A DNA stretch of 21,029 nt from a virus: IMG/VR virus record IMGVR_UViG_3300017788_000214, positions 1 to 21,029 of that record; one strand, written 5' to 3'. Numbering within the stretch: position 1 is the first letter of the stretch; the number at the start of each line of letters is the position of its first letter. Of this stretch, positions 15,332-20,412 are shown in pieces. The notes beneath the pieces are model-generated. The model saw only the letters and a program-made list of their open reading frames with translations, ran no database searches and had not been told where the DNA came from. The translations under genes were made by a program, and so were the position numbers.

Positions 15332-15691
15332 TTACCACGGGTAGTCCTTTACTCTTGTGACGACATAGGCTTCGTCAATTGACTTGCCTCTTGCTTTGAT
15401 GATGAGAAGGGGATGGAGTCCTGTCTTAAGATTGCGATGCTTTGCATAATTGCCAGCCTCCGAATACGCCTCCTTAAGCCATCCAGACAAATCAATACGA
15501 TTAGAAGCACCTGGAGCCTTAGCCTCAATAATGATTGGGCAGTTAGAAAAGTTCTCAACATAGACATCACCTTCATCTTCTTTACCTGTCCTCGCTAGTC
15601 GCTCTGCCTTCATACCCATTTCGCGAAACCAATCACGCAACTGAGTTTCAAAGGTAGCACCGCGTTGCTTGTGTGATTTTCTAGTTGTCAT
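15332..15691 (-). CDS. Holliday-junction-resolvase-like PD-(D/E)XK nuclease (119 aa)
   Basis: This compact nuclease-like domain has E15 in RGATFETQLRDWF, D42 in DEGDVYV, E56-A-K58 in IIIEAKAP, then a helix and a final strand HPLLIIKARG. This order (E, D, ExK) matches the small archaeal-resolvase/VRR-like PD-(D/E)XK proteins that phages use to cut branched DNA during recombination and packaging. It sits next to the primase and the RecA-type ATPase. Its start overlaps the end of a 40-aa membrane-protein gene and has no strong Shine-Dalgarno of its own, so translation is likely coupled. Confidence 0.8.
   Translation of the reverse strand: MTTRKSHKQRGATFETQLRDWFREMGMKAERLARTGKEDEGDVYVENFSNCPIIIEAKAPGASNRIDLSGWLKEAYSEAGNYAKHRNLKTGLHPLLIIKARGKSIDEAYVVTRVKDYPW
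15419..15430 (+). repeat. Dispersed 12-mer TCCTGTCTTAAG, copy 2
   Basis: Exact copy, 1173 bases from copy 1 and in the same orientation. It lies inside the resolvase-like gene, where the coding strand gives LKTG. Confidence 0.85.
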
Positions 15692-15803
15692 ATCTGCTAC
15701 TTGTAATCCGTCTATTTCTAAGAACTCTTAGTAGTTCATTGTGCATCTGCTTGTTGCGATACATAAGTATACCAATAATTATTAATAATGTAAGCGTTAT
15801 CAC
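15681..15803 (-). CDS. 40-aa single-span membrane protein (GTG start)
   Basis: The interval between the ATPase and the resolvase-like genes holds a 41-codon frame starting at GTG 15803. AAAGG lies ten bases upstream, inside the end of the ATPase gene. The product, MITLTLLIIIGILMYRNKQM followed by a basic tail with LLRVLRNRRI, has one hydrophobic helix (residues 2-15) and then many Arg and Lys, indicating a small membrane protein with a cytoplasmic tail. Its stop overlaps the next gene's start by 11 bases, and it begins five bases after the upstream stop, as expected for a real coupled gene. Function unknown. Confidence 0.6.
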   Translation of the reverse strand: MITLTLLIIIGILMYRNKQMHNELLRVLRNRRITSSRYDN

Positions 15804-15807
15804 TGTA

Positions 15808-16596
15808 TCATATCCTTTCTGGTAGGTCTGCTATAAACATAAACTCTGGGTTGAATTGCAGCCAGTGTGCTGTCGCACCTGAGGCATCTGCTTTACCATA
15901 ACGATTCTTGACTGGTGCTACGGCTAAGAAGCCACGGCTATCCTGTCCAATTGTACAGATAAGTGCAGGCAACTGAGCCACCTTGCCCTGCAATGCAGAA
16001 CGCGGTGGGCACGGGTCACCATTAGATGCCTCGCTTGTGTGGTGCAGTATTAAGACAGAAGCGTTTGTATCACGGGATAGGAACTTTAGTTCCTTAAGTG
16101 CTGCTCGTAAGCCACCCCATTCTTCTGCACCATCCATTGCAATGTCAATCAAGTTGTCAACAACTATTAGATGTGGGCTACTGCCCATTAATTCTTCAAA
16201 GGCAGATACTTCATCATCCAAATCTGACAGGCTAGGTGCTGAATCAAATGACCAGAAGATGTGGTTAGAAGCATTAGATAACTGTTCTGATGCCCAAGCA
16301 GGGTTAATCTCTAACAGCATCTCTGCATCATCCTGTGACTTGCCTGTAATCATTGACAGCAAACGCATAGCCATTGTGTGTGCGTTTGTATCTGCTGAAA
16401 CATAAAGCGTTGGAACTCCTGTCTTAAGTGCCATAGCCAGAGCAAGTGTAGATTTACCTACCCCTGGTGCGCCTGCAATCATAGACACTTCTGCTCTACG
16501 CAGAATAATTTTATTCTTCTCAAAGGTCTGAAAGACCGCAGGCAATGGCTCTCCGCCAATGTCTGACTTACCTACTGACCTAATTAAAGTTTTCAT
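15808..16596 (-). CDS. RecA/DnaB-type AAA ATPase, probable replicative helicase (262 aa)
   Basis: Walker A GAPGVGKST is at 42-50, a YVSADTNAHTMAMRLL segment follows, and Walker B LIVVD is at 143-147. HH at 185-186 in VLILHHTSEA matches the sensor region of RecA-fold enzymes. KNRYGKADASG (230-240) resembles the KNRxG motif of DnaB-type helicases. The protein lacks the DnaB N-terminal domain, so it is a short RecA-core protein. It lies next to primase and nucleases and is best viewed as the phage replication helicase or a recombination ATPase. GAGGAGG precedes the ATG, and the leader can fold into hairpins (16602-16660). Confidence 0.8.
   Translation of the reverse strand: MKTLIRSVGKSDIGGEPLPAVFQTFEKNKIILRRAEVSMIAGAPGVGKSTLALAMALKTGVPTLYVSADTNAHTMAMRLLSMITGKSQDDAEMLLEINPAWASEQLSNASNHIFWSFDSAPSLSDLDDEVSAFEELMGSSPHLIVVDNLIDIAMDGAEEWGGLRAALKELKFLSRDTNASVLILHHTSEASNGDPCPPRSALQGKVAQLPALICTIGQDSRGFLAVAPVKNRYGKADASGATAHWLQFNPEFMFIADLPERI
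16050..16058 (-). repeat. 9-base core CTGTCTTAA on - strand, in ATPase gene
   Basis: The + strand shows TTAAGACAG. Here the coding frame reads it as S-V-L, not LKTG, so its presence is not due to a repeated peptide. Confidence 0.6.
16417..16428 (+). repeat. Dispersed 12-mer TCCTGTCTTAAG, copy 3
   Basis: Exact copy inside the ATPase gene just after Walker A, encoding LKTG on the coding strand. It is 998 bases from copy 2. Confidence 0.85.
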
Positions 16597-16601
16597 AACT
16601 C

Positions 16602-16660
16602 CTCCTCATAGGAGAAGGGAGAGCAGCCGTGAATCGCCATTCTTGGAAACTGCCCTCCCT
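16602..16660 (-). promoter_or_regulatory. Leader hairpins before the ATPase gene
   Basis: On the - strand an 11-bp stem (AGGGAGGGCAG with CTGCTCTCCCT, one G-U; 16660-16650 with 16626-16616) follows the stop of the upstream gene. A second small hairpin then pairs CTCCT (16614-16610) with AGGAG (16606-16602), hiding most of the Shine-Dalgarno of the ATPase gene. There is no T run after the first stem, so it is more likely an mRNA processing or translation-control element than a terminator. The interval 16597-16671 carries no gene. Confidence 0.5.
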
Positions 16661-16671
16661 GTCTCACTTCT

Positions 16672-17094
16672 TTACTTAGGGTTTACTGGTTTACATTGTG
16701 TTGCACGAGGACCAGTGCAAGCCCAGAACTTGTATGGCTTACCTGTCTTGGATGATACACCTTCCATCCACTTCATCGGTCCGTGTACACACACTGGTGG
16801 CTGGTTACCTGCTGGTGCAGCCGAAGGTGCAGGTGTAGGCCAACTTTCAAATGGACCATCTGTTGATGCAGTGCTAACTGTTGTGTTCACTGTTGCTAGT
16901 GATGTTGTGACAGGTGCAAGAGCACCTGCTACTTTAAGATTAGCACCAATCTTGTTGATTAATTCAACCACTGATTCATCAAAGGCGATGAGGTTTTGTA
17001 CAAACTCCTCAATGCTTTCACCCCTAATGTTTGTCATATCCTGTTCCTTATGACCACCTTTGAAGGAGGTCTGGAACTTCCAGTTGTCCGACAT
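16672..17094 (-). CDS. Putative ssDNA-binding-like protein with C-terminal zinc ribbon (140 aa)
   Basis: The ATG at 17094 overlaps the preceding TAA (TAATG) and has GAGGAG upstream. The N-terminal ~55 residues (WKFQTSFKGG, then TNIRGESIEEFVQNL) resemble a domain recalled from actinophage replication proteins. A flexible Ala/Thr/Pro-rich linker (about 58-100) follows. The C-terminus holds C102-x-H104-GPMKWMEG...GKPYKFWAC126...C134, a likely zinc ribbon. Its place between the Cas4-like nuclease and the ATPase fits a ssDNA-binding or recombination accessory protein. That assignment is tentative; only the zinc motif is directly visible. Confidence 0.6.
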   Translation of the reverse strand: MSDNWKFQTSFKGGHKEQDMTNIRGESIEEFVQNLIAFDESVVELINKIGANLKVAGALAPVTTSLATVNTTVSTASTDGPFESWPTPAPSAAPAGNQPPVCVHGPMKWMEGVSSKTGKPYKFWACTGPRATQCKPVNPK

Positions 17095-17741
17095 TATTTT
17101 TTCTCCTCTATATATATCGGTATCTTCTTTGTTACATCTGCTGATGGATACCATTCGCAGAACTCTCGTACTGAACACATATGGCAGTGTCCGTGGTTAG
17201 GTAAGAATACTCCTTGCTTACGGGCTTTGTCAAAACCTGCTATGAGTTTCTCTACTTGGTGTGTCGGATAATTATCTAAGTCTGTAATGCTTTCTGTGCC
17301 AGCCTTACGCGCCATCCAATAAGTTCCCCACTTGGGTCGTACTCCGTACACTAAGTCAATGCCAGCAGCGTAGACTGCTAACTGTAAGTCTGATTGTGGT
17401 GTACGCCTTCCTGTCTTAAGGTCTAAGATTACCAAGTCACCGTCAGGTCTGACGAATACTCGGTCAATACTCATCTTGGTAGGTACACCAGCAATCTGAA
17501 TATTAAAGTCTAACTCAATCGCTAAGCGATTATCAGGTGCTCGCCAAATCTTCCAGCCTACAGCCTTGCGCCAGTCAATCCAAGACTGGAGCATCACCTT
17601 GCCTTGTTCACTCCACCATTCATAGTTTTCACCATCAGGATTACCTTTGGTCTGACTAGATTTAGTGACACGCCACTGGTTAGGGTCAGCATTTTTAGTT
17701 TCTAATGCCCAAGCCTTAGCCCATAATTCATCTACCACCAT
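17094..17741 (-). CDS. Cas4/RecB-like PD-(D/E)XK exonuclease, C-terminal part (215 aa)
   Basis: This carries most of a Cas4/AddB-type nuclease domain. D93 lies in MSIDRVFV, D107-L-K109-TG in LVILDLKTG, and Q120-LAV-Y124 is the QxxxY motif. Three cysteines at 186, 189 and 195 have the C-x2-C-x5-C spacing that, in Cas4, joins one N-terminal Cys to hold a 4Fe-4S cluster. The N-terminal cysteine and the motif I histidine are missing here, but both occur in the ORF at 18082-18276. AGGAGG stands eight bases before this ATG, inside the end of the intervening transglycosylase gene. The protein would resect DNA ends only if the N-terminal part binds it. Confidence 0.85.
   Translation of the reverse strand: MVVDELWAKAWALETKNADPNQWRVTKSSQTKGNPDGENYEWWSEQGKVMLQSWIDWRKAVGWKIWRAPDNRLAIELDFNIQIAGVPTKMSIDRVFVRPDGDLVILDLKTGRRTPQSDLQLAVYAAGIDLVYGVRPKWGTYWMARKAGTESITDLDNYPTHQVEKLIAGFDKARKQGVFLPNHGHCHMCSVREFCEWYPSADVTKKIPIYIEEKK
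17409..17420 (+). repeat. Dispersed 12-mer TCCTGTCTTAAG, copy 4
   Basis: Exact copy, 992 bases from copy 3, over the catalytic DLKTG motif of the Cas4-like gene. Confidence 0.85.
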
Positions 17742-18085
17742 CCTTTTTTCCTCCTATCATCTAGTGCGTTGCAGAATCCACCATAGCGGTAGTCTGCATA
17801 CTTTATTGCTAACTCTGTTTGTCTGTAGATATTCCATCTCTTTGTCTCATTCATAAACTGAAACAATCCCCAAGCACCTGAGGTTTCATTCACTGCTCGT
17901 TCTCGCCAGCGTGACTCTGCGTGTACTATCTCATCAACACACTTGGCTTCTTCAAGTCCTCGTTCACTGTAGATAAACTTTAACACGCGCTCGCGTGTTC
18001 CGCTTACAGCAGTAGGGTATTCATCACCACGATTAAAGTGTATCTCATACACGATGTCTGGTGGTGGAAATGGAATGATTATCAT
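17732..18085 (-). CDS. Lytic transglycosylase-like (SLT) protein inserted in the nuclease gene (117 aa)
   Basis: Residues about 45-117 show the lysozyme-like SLT layout. Glu57 lies in IVHAESRWRERA, SGAWGLFQFMNET follows, then AIKYADYRYGGF and a C-terminal GWW that matches the usual end of such domains, so the domain is complete. These enzymes cleave the MurNAc-GlcNAc bond in peptidoglycan. No signal peptide or anchor is present. It starts on the stop of the nuclease N-part (ATGA) and ends 10 bases inside the nuclease C-part. A lysis-type gene within a replication module on the opposite strand from the lysis cassette is out of place, suggesting insertion as a moron-like gene. Confidence 0.75.
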   Translation of the reverse strand: MIIIPFPPPDIVYEIHFNRGDEYPTAVSGTRERVLKFIYSERGLEEAKCVDEIVHAESRWRERAVNETSGAWGLFQFMNETKRWNIYRQTELAIKYADYRYGGFCNALDDRRKKGWW

Positions 18086-18276
18086 TCACCCTCCAACTGC
18101 CTATCATACAATTCAGTTGCGGAGTGCAGTGCTTTCCCTCCAAATAGCCAAGCGCTAGGTTCTTCCTCAACTTGCATTACACGAGTGAGTAAATACGAAT
18201 GTCCACACGATAGCCAAGTTGTTAGGCTTGAATAACTTATATGTAAGGGCAACTCTTGCCCATTAACTAAAATCAT
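18082..18276 (-). CDS. Cas4/RecB-like exonuclease, N-terminal part (64 aa)
   Basis: The short protein begins MILVNGQELPLHISYSSLTT. It contains C24 in WLSCGHSYLLTRV, then EPSAWLFGGKALHSATELYD with H51. This is the start of Cas4/AddB-type phage exonucleases: the ISxSSLxxxxxC segment with the first iron-sulphur cysteine, and the GxxxH motif I. The frame stops after LEGE, just where intact homologues would go on into the domain that is found at 17094-17741. AAAGGAGG precedes the ATG. It may be a working fragment that reassembles with the C-part or a remnant of a disrupted gene. Confidence 0.75.
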   Translation of the reverse strand: MILVNGQELPLHISYSSLTTWLSCGHSYLLTRVMQVEEEPSAWLFGGKALHSATELYDRQLEGE

Positions 18277-18289
18277 TTATCCTCCTTTA

Positions 18290-18298
18290 TTAAGACAG
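18290..18298 (-). repeat. 9-base core CTGTCTTAA on - strand, intergenic
   Basis: The + strand shows TTAAGACAG. It lies two bases upstream of the Shine-Dalgarno of the nuclease N-part gene and next to the foot of the 18301-18381 stem. Confidence 0.6.
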
Positions 18299-18300
18299 AA

Positions 18301-18381
18301 AAGAACTAGGTCGGTAGCGCACAAGGAGGAGGGGCTACTGAAAGGATGAGTTGCAGTATAGCAACTACCAACCTAGTTCTT
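18301..18381 (-). ncRNA. Structured RNA / 5' leader with long stem and anti-SD loop
   Basis: Bases 18301-18317 pair with 18365-18381 in a 17-bp stem; on the - strand RNA every position pairs, one as G-U. Inside, GTTGC (18350-18354) pairs with GCAAC (18361-18365). A competing short stem, GTAGC (18314-18318) with GCTAC (18334-18338), would break the inner end of the main stem. The - strand loop carries UCCUCCUU (18330-18323), an exact 8-base complement of the AAGGAGGA ribosome-binding site at 18287-18280. It could be a leader that controls the nuclease gene or a separate small RNA. No known RNA family is recognised. Confidence 0.55.
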
Positions 18382-18424
18382 AAATCTATTTAGTTATTAT
18401 ATAATAATATATAATAATTATATA
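18382..18424. promoter_or_regulatory. AT-rich tract, possible promoter or unwinding element
   Basis: This stretch is almost entirely A and T with overlapping TATAAT and TATTAT words on both strands. It lies just upstream (in the - direction) of the structured RNA. It could supply a -10 box for leftward transcription or a DNA-unwinding site. No clear -35 box was seen. Confidence 0.4.
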
Positions 18425-18442
18425 CCCCCGTGAGGGGGGTAT
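18422..18442 (-). terminator. GC hairpin in AT-rich surroundings, possible terminator
   Basis: ATACCCCC (18422-18429) pairs with GGGGGTAT (18435-18442) around a 5-base loop. On the - strand it is followed by an A/T-rich run without a pure T tract. It would end or attenuate transcription from the WhiB and zinc-protein genes, which stop at 18458. Confidence 0.5.
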
Positions 18443-18457
18443 TATTATTAGTTATTA

Positions 18458-18661
18458 TCATAACTCTATTATACCATAGTCAGGGTGGTCTAGCGGAGTC
18501 GGGGCTGTTATCGGCGTGTCGCACTCAAAGCAACGCGCATCAAGCCCATACATCGCTACCTCGTATGTCTCAGGGTCAAAGCACACTGGCAGATTTAGCC
18601 AGAAGTTTCCACAGTTAGGGCACTGTGCAGTAGGTATTCCTGTCGGGTCTATCCCACTCAT
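18458..18661 (-). CDS. Small zinc-ribbon protein (67 aa)
   Basis: Two CxxC pairs, C14-PN-C17 and C44-FE-C47, separated by about 26 residues, form a likely zinc ribbon. The remaining sequence (FDPETYEVAMYGLDARCFEC) includes a short hydrophobic strand region. The C-terminal tail TPLDHPDYGIIEL is acidic. It is coupled to the WhiB-like gene by an ATGA overlap, suggesting the two are co-expressed. Small proteins of this shape are frequent in phage early regions, and none has a function I can name. Confidence 0.7.
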   Translation of the reverse strand: MSGIDPTGIPTAQCPNCGNFWLNLPVCFDPETYEVAMYGLDARCFECDTPITAPTPLDHPDYGIIEL

Positions 18662-19176
18662 AAGTATTTTCCAGACGGCTTTTTGGTTATCACTTTGACA
18701 GTCTTACCCTTCTTGTTTCCTGTAGTTATGGAACAGATACGGCAATGAAAATCAGGATTGCTTTTACTGTTCACATAAACGATGCGTATGTCCTTAACAC
18801 CTGTAAGTGTGTGACCGTTTACACATTTCCCCTTGCGGTTGTTTATGTATTTCCACATCAACTCTTCGTGGTAAGGGTCGGAGAAGTTAGGGATAAAGTC
18901 TTGAAGTGATACTGGTTCTGCCTTAAGACCTAACTTCTTCCGTATCCGCTTGCGTTCGCTGTGATACTTGCCACCCCAGATACCTTCCACATCATTGCGT
19001 AATGCGTACTCAAGGCACTGCTGTTGCACATCACAACTATCACAAATCTTTTTAATGACTTTGTAATTAGCCTGTAGAAAATTACTGCTGTTCTCAGGCG
19101 CAAAGAATAACTCTGTGTCTAAGCCACGACAGTTTCCGTTAATGGCAAGATGCTTTAGTAGTTTTGAATCATTCAT
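18658..19176 (-). CDS. WhiB-family iron-sulphur regulator with C-terminal zinc motif (172 aa)
   Basis: The start at 19176 is chosen because it overlaps the end of the 53-aa gene and gives a natural MNDSKLLKHLAINGNC. C16, C45, C48 and C54 (C...C-x2-C-x5-C) and the G65-IWGG turn are the WhiB signature, followed by basic RKRIRKKLG. WhiB proteins carry a 4Fe-4S cluster and bind the housekeeping sigma factor. Beyond the WhiB domain, about 90 residues add C118-x3-H122 and C145-x2-C148, a zinc-finger or treble-clef-like module not found in typical WhiB proteins. It probably regulates early transcription or interferes with host WhiB proteins. Confidence 0.9.
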   Translation of the reverse strand: MNDSKLLKHLAINGNCRGLDTELFFAPENSSNFLQANYKVIKKICDSCDVQQQCLEYALRNDVEGIWGGKYHSERKRIRKKLGLKAEPVSLQDFIPNFSDPYHEELMWKYINNRKGKCVNGHTLTGVKDIRIVYVNSKSNPDFHCRICSITTGNKKGKTVKVITKKPSGKYL

Positions 19177-19330
19177 AAATAACCTGATGCGTTTTACCTG
19201 CGATGTCCACAAAGTCAATCTCAAAGTCATCAAAGCCTGCTTGCTCTAACTTCTTGACGACTTCGCCTTGTGCATCCAACTCATTACCTTCTTTAACATA
19301 AAGGCTAACTGAAATCCTGTACCAAATCAT
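19169..19330 (-). CDS. 53-aa hypothetical protein
   Basis: The frame starts at ATG 19330 with GAGGAG seven bases upstream and ends with TGA at 19171-19169, eight bases into the WhiB gene. The product MIWYRISVSLYVKEGNELDA followed by KLEQAGFDDFEIDFVDIAGK reads as a small ferredoxin-like beta-alpha-beta fold. Its overlap with the genes on both sides and its good ribosome-binding site support it as a true gene. No function is recognised. Confidence 0.65.
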   Translation of the reverse strand: MIWYRISVSLYVKEGNELDAQGEVVKKLEQAGFDDFEIDFVDIAGKTHQVIYE

Positions 19331-19433
19331 CATTCATCTCCTCGTGTTCTGGTTCGGTCACGCCAATACTAATGTAGTAGGCATCATCTTCTGCCTGAAT
19401 CTTCCAATAGTTCTGCTCATAGTATTCATCCAT
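19305..19433 (-). CDS. 42-aa acidic hypothetical protein
   Basis: The ATG at 19433 has AAGGAG at normal spacing and begins three bases after the previous stop. The product MDEYYEQNYWKIQAEDDAYY continues ISIGVTEPEHEEMNDDLVQD and is very acidic and aromatic. It overlaps the next gene by 26 bases. Composition and packing suit a small early phage protein; very acidic examples sometimes mimic DNA or inhibit host enzymes, but that is speculation. Confidence 0.6.
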   Translation of the reverse strand: MDEYYEQNYWKIQAEDDAYYISIGVTEPEHEEMNDDLVQDFS

Positions 19434-19435
19434 TG

Positions 19436-19666
19436 TTATCTCCTTCTTTTGTCATCTTCTGCATCTAGCATTAGGTCAAATATTAGCCTATCTAACTCAG
19501 CACCTGCAACAAATACCGCCTTTACTGCATCGCCAAGTGTGTGTAGATGAAAGTTATGCTTATCCTTTTCGTGCATTATCTTGTACGTTTCCTCCAACAC
19601 AATCCCAATGCGATGTGTTGCAGATGCTAGGTCGCTAAAGTGTTTTAGCAAATCTACCTCAGCCAT
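19436..19666 (-). CDS. 76-aa helical hypothetical protein
   Basis: AAAGGAGG precedes the ATG at 19666. The product (MAEVDLLKHFSDLASATHRI followed by GIVLEETYKIMHEKDKH and AVKAVFVAGAELDRLIFDLM) appears fully helical and ends in a basic DKRRR. No domain is recognised. It is coupled by a one-base overlap to the upstream 93-aa gene. Confidence 0.75.
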   Translation of the reverse strand: MAEVDLLKHFSDLASATHRIGIVLEETYKIMHEKDKHNFHLHTLGDAVKAVFVAGAELDRLIFDLMLDAEDDKRRR

Positions 19667-19947
19667 TAGTTGTCCTCCTTTAAATTAACAATCACTAAGT
19701 CATCGTGCGGTACTTCGGTAATAAAATATCCTATCCGATTAACTATTGAATATCCTGATGAAATGTAAGGGTTTCCGTAATCGTCATCCGCATAAGTCCA
19801 TATCTTGTTTGAGTCTTGTTGCCGTACGAAATCTAACTCATCTCCGTAGGTTTCAAACATCTCACCATCAACAGATGCGTTCTCGTCTAGGTGATTCTTA
19901 ATAGGCTTGTACTTCTCTGCCCATTCTGTATCTGTAAGTGTAATCAT
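19666..19947 (-). CDS. 93-aa conserved phage hypothetical protein
   Basis: AAGGAGGAT precedes the ATG. The product contains YGDELDFVRQQDSNKIWTYA followed by SGYSIVNRIGYFITE, a pattern (YGxELxFVxxQxxxxIWTYxDxD and GYxxVNRIGYFxTE) that I have seen in many unrelated tailed phages as a short conserved hypothetical. It is acidic and beta-rich. It lies directly downstream of the palindrome-bearing interval 19948-20046, so it may be the first gene of a transcription unit. Confidence 0.8.
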   Translation of the reverse strand: MITLTDTEWAEKYKPIKNHLDENASVDGEMFETYGDELDFVRQQDSNKIWTYADDDYGNPYISSGYSIVNRIGYFITEVPHDDLVIVNLKEDN

Positions 19948-19966
19948 TACTTATCCTCCTTGTTAT

Positions 19967-19980
19967 CTGTCTTAAGACAG
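19967..19980. promoter_or_regulatory. Perfect 14-bp palindrome CTGTCTTAAGACAG (operator-like)
   Basis: This perfect inverted repeat sits 20 bases upstream of the 93-aa gene. It is the symmetric form of the 12-mer found at five other places, so it may be the strongest binding site of a common regulator. Confidence 0.6.
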
Positions 19981-20008
19981 CCTGTACTTATTTAGTATCA
20001 GGTGACGG

Positions 20009-20033
20009 CGCAAGATAGGCGAACTACCTTGCG
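20009..20033 (-). promoter_or_regulatory. 10-bp stem-loop in intergenic region
   Basis: On the - strand CGCAAGGTAG pairs with CTATCTTGCG around a TTCGC loop, with one G-U pair. There is no T run, so a terminator is unlikely. It sits between the stop at 20047 and the palindrome at 19967. It may protect or stabilise mRNA. Confidence 0.55.
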
Positions 20034-20035
20034 AC

Positions 20036-20044
20036 ATCATCCGC
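20036..20044 (-). repeat. GCGGATGAT after stop codon, copy in 20-kb interval
   Basis: This 9-base word lies just after the stop of the 20047-20412 gene. The same word follows the stop of the 20727-20900 gene at 20716-20724. Both intervals also carry CAGGTGA on the + strand (19999-20005 and 20680-20686). Confidence 0.5.
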
Positions 20045-20046
20045 TC

Positions 20047-20412
20047 CTAAAATGGGTAGGAATCTTTGTACACTGCACGCAATAGAATACTACCACCAGC
20101 GCAGGAATCAAAACTATCTATCTCCCCGAAACTGTAGTGACCACAATGTACGTACCCTTCTAATGTTAGCCAAAGCCACGCATCTACGATGTCTTGTGGT
20201 AGTAGTCTCTTGGTACTTGTACCAATTACATCACCGTCAGAATTGTAGACTTCGTACTTAAGAAAGAAAGCATCAGCCTTCTCCCAATTGCCACCGATGA
20301 ATTTGTAATCCTTCATCCACGGCACGCTAAATTCCCAACCACTACCAAAAGTCTCAAACCATATTCGGTCTTTAAGTTTTTGTTCCAGTAGTTGTGCATC
20401 TGCTGTTCTCAT
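20047..20412 (-). CDS. 121-aa hypothetical protein
   Basis: The ATG overlaps the preceding TGA (ATGA) with GGAGG about 12 bases upstream. The product is rich in aromatic residues (IWFETFGSGWEFSVPWMKDY; DAWLWLTLEGYVHCGHYSF) with a C-terminal CAGGSILLRAVYKDSYPF. It appears to be a mixed alpha/beta globular protein without membrane helices. No family is recognised. Paired acidic residues and His/Cys are present, but there is no clear active site. Confidence 0.75.
   Translation of the reverse strand: MRTADAQLLEQKLKDRIWFETFGSGWEFSVPWMKDYKFIGGNWEKADAFFLKYEVYNSDGDVIGTSTKRLLPQDIVDAWLWLTLEGYVHCGHYSFGEIDSFDSCAGGSILLRAVYKDSYPF

Noticed and set aside
14246-17420. The repeated 12-mer explained only by a recurrent LKTG peptide
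   Set aside because: Four copies do encode LKTG, but a fifth exact copy is intergenic, the palindrome at 19967 is intergenic, and the core at 16050 is read in another frame.
18301-18381. tRNA or tRNA-like element
   Set aside because: The GGTCGGTAGCGCA stretch recalls a D-arm, but the outer stem is 17 bp, and no T-arm or anticodon arm can be built.
18346-18393. 15-aa + strand leader peptide after AAGGAGGAGGGG
   Set aside because: The purine run is 16 bases from the ATG, all genes here are on the other strand, and the sequence is better explained by RNA pairing.
18390-18461. 23-codon - strand frame starting on the stop of the zinc-protein gene
   Set aside because: It encodes a low-complexity Asn/Tyr/Ile peptide from AT-rich DNA, lacks a ribosome-binding site and crosses the GC hairpin.
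20009-20033. Rho-independent terminator after the 121-aa gene
   Set aside because: The stem is good, but no T run follows on either strand; it is kept as a regulatory or stabilising hairpin.
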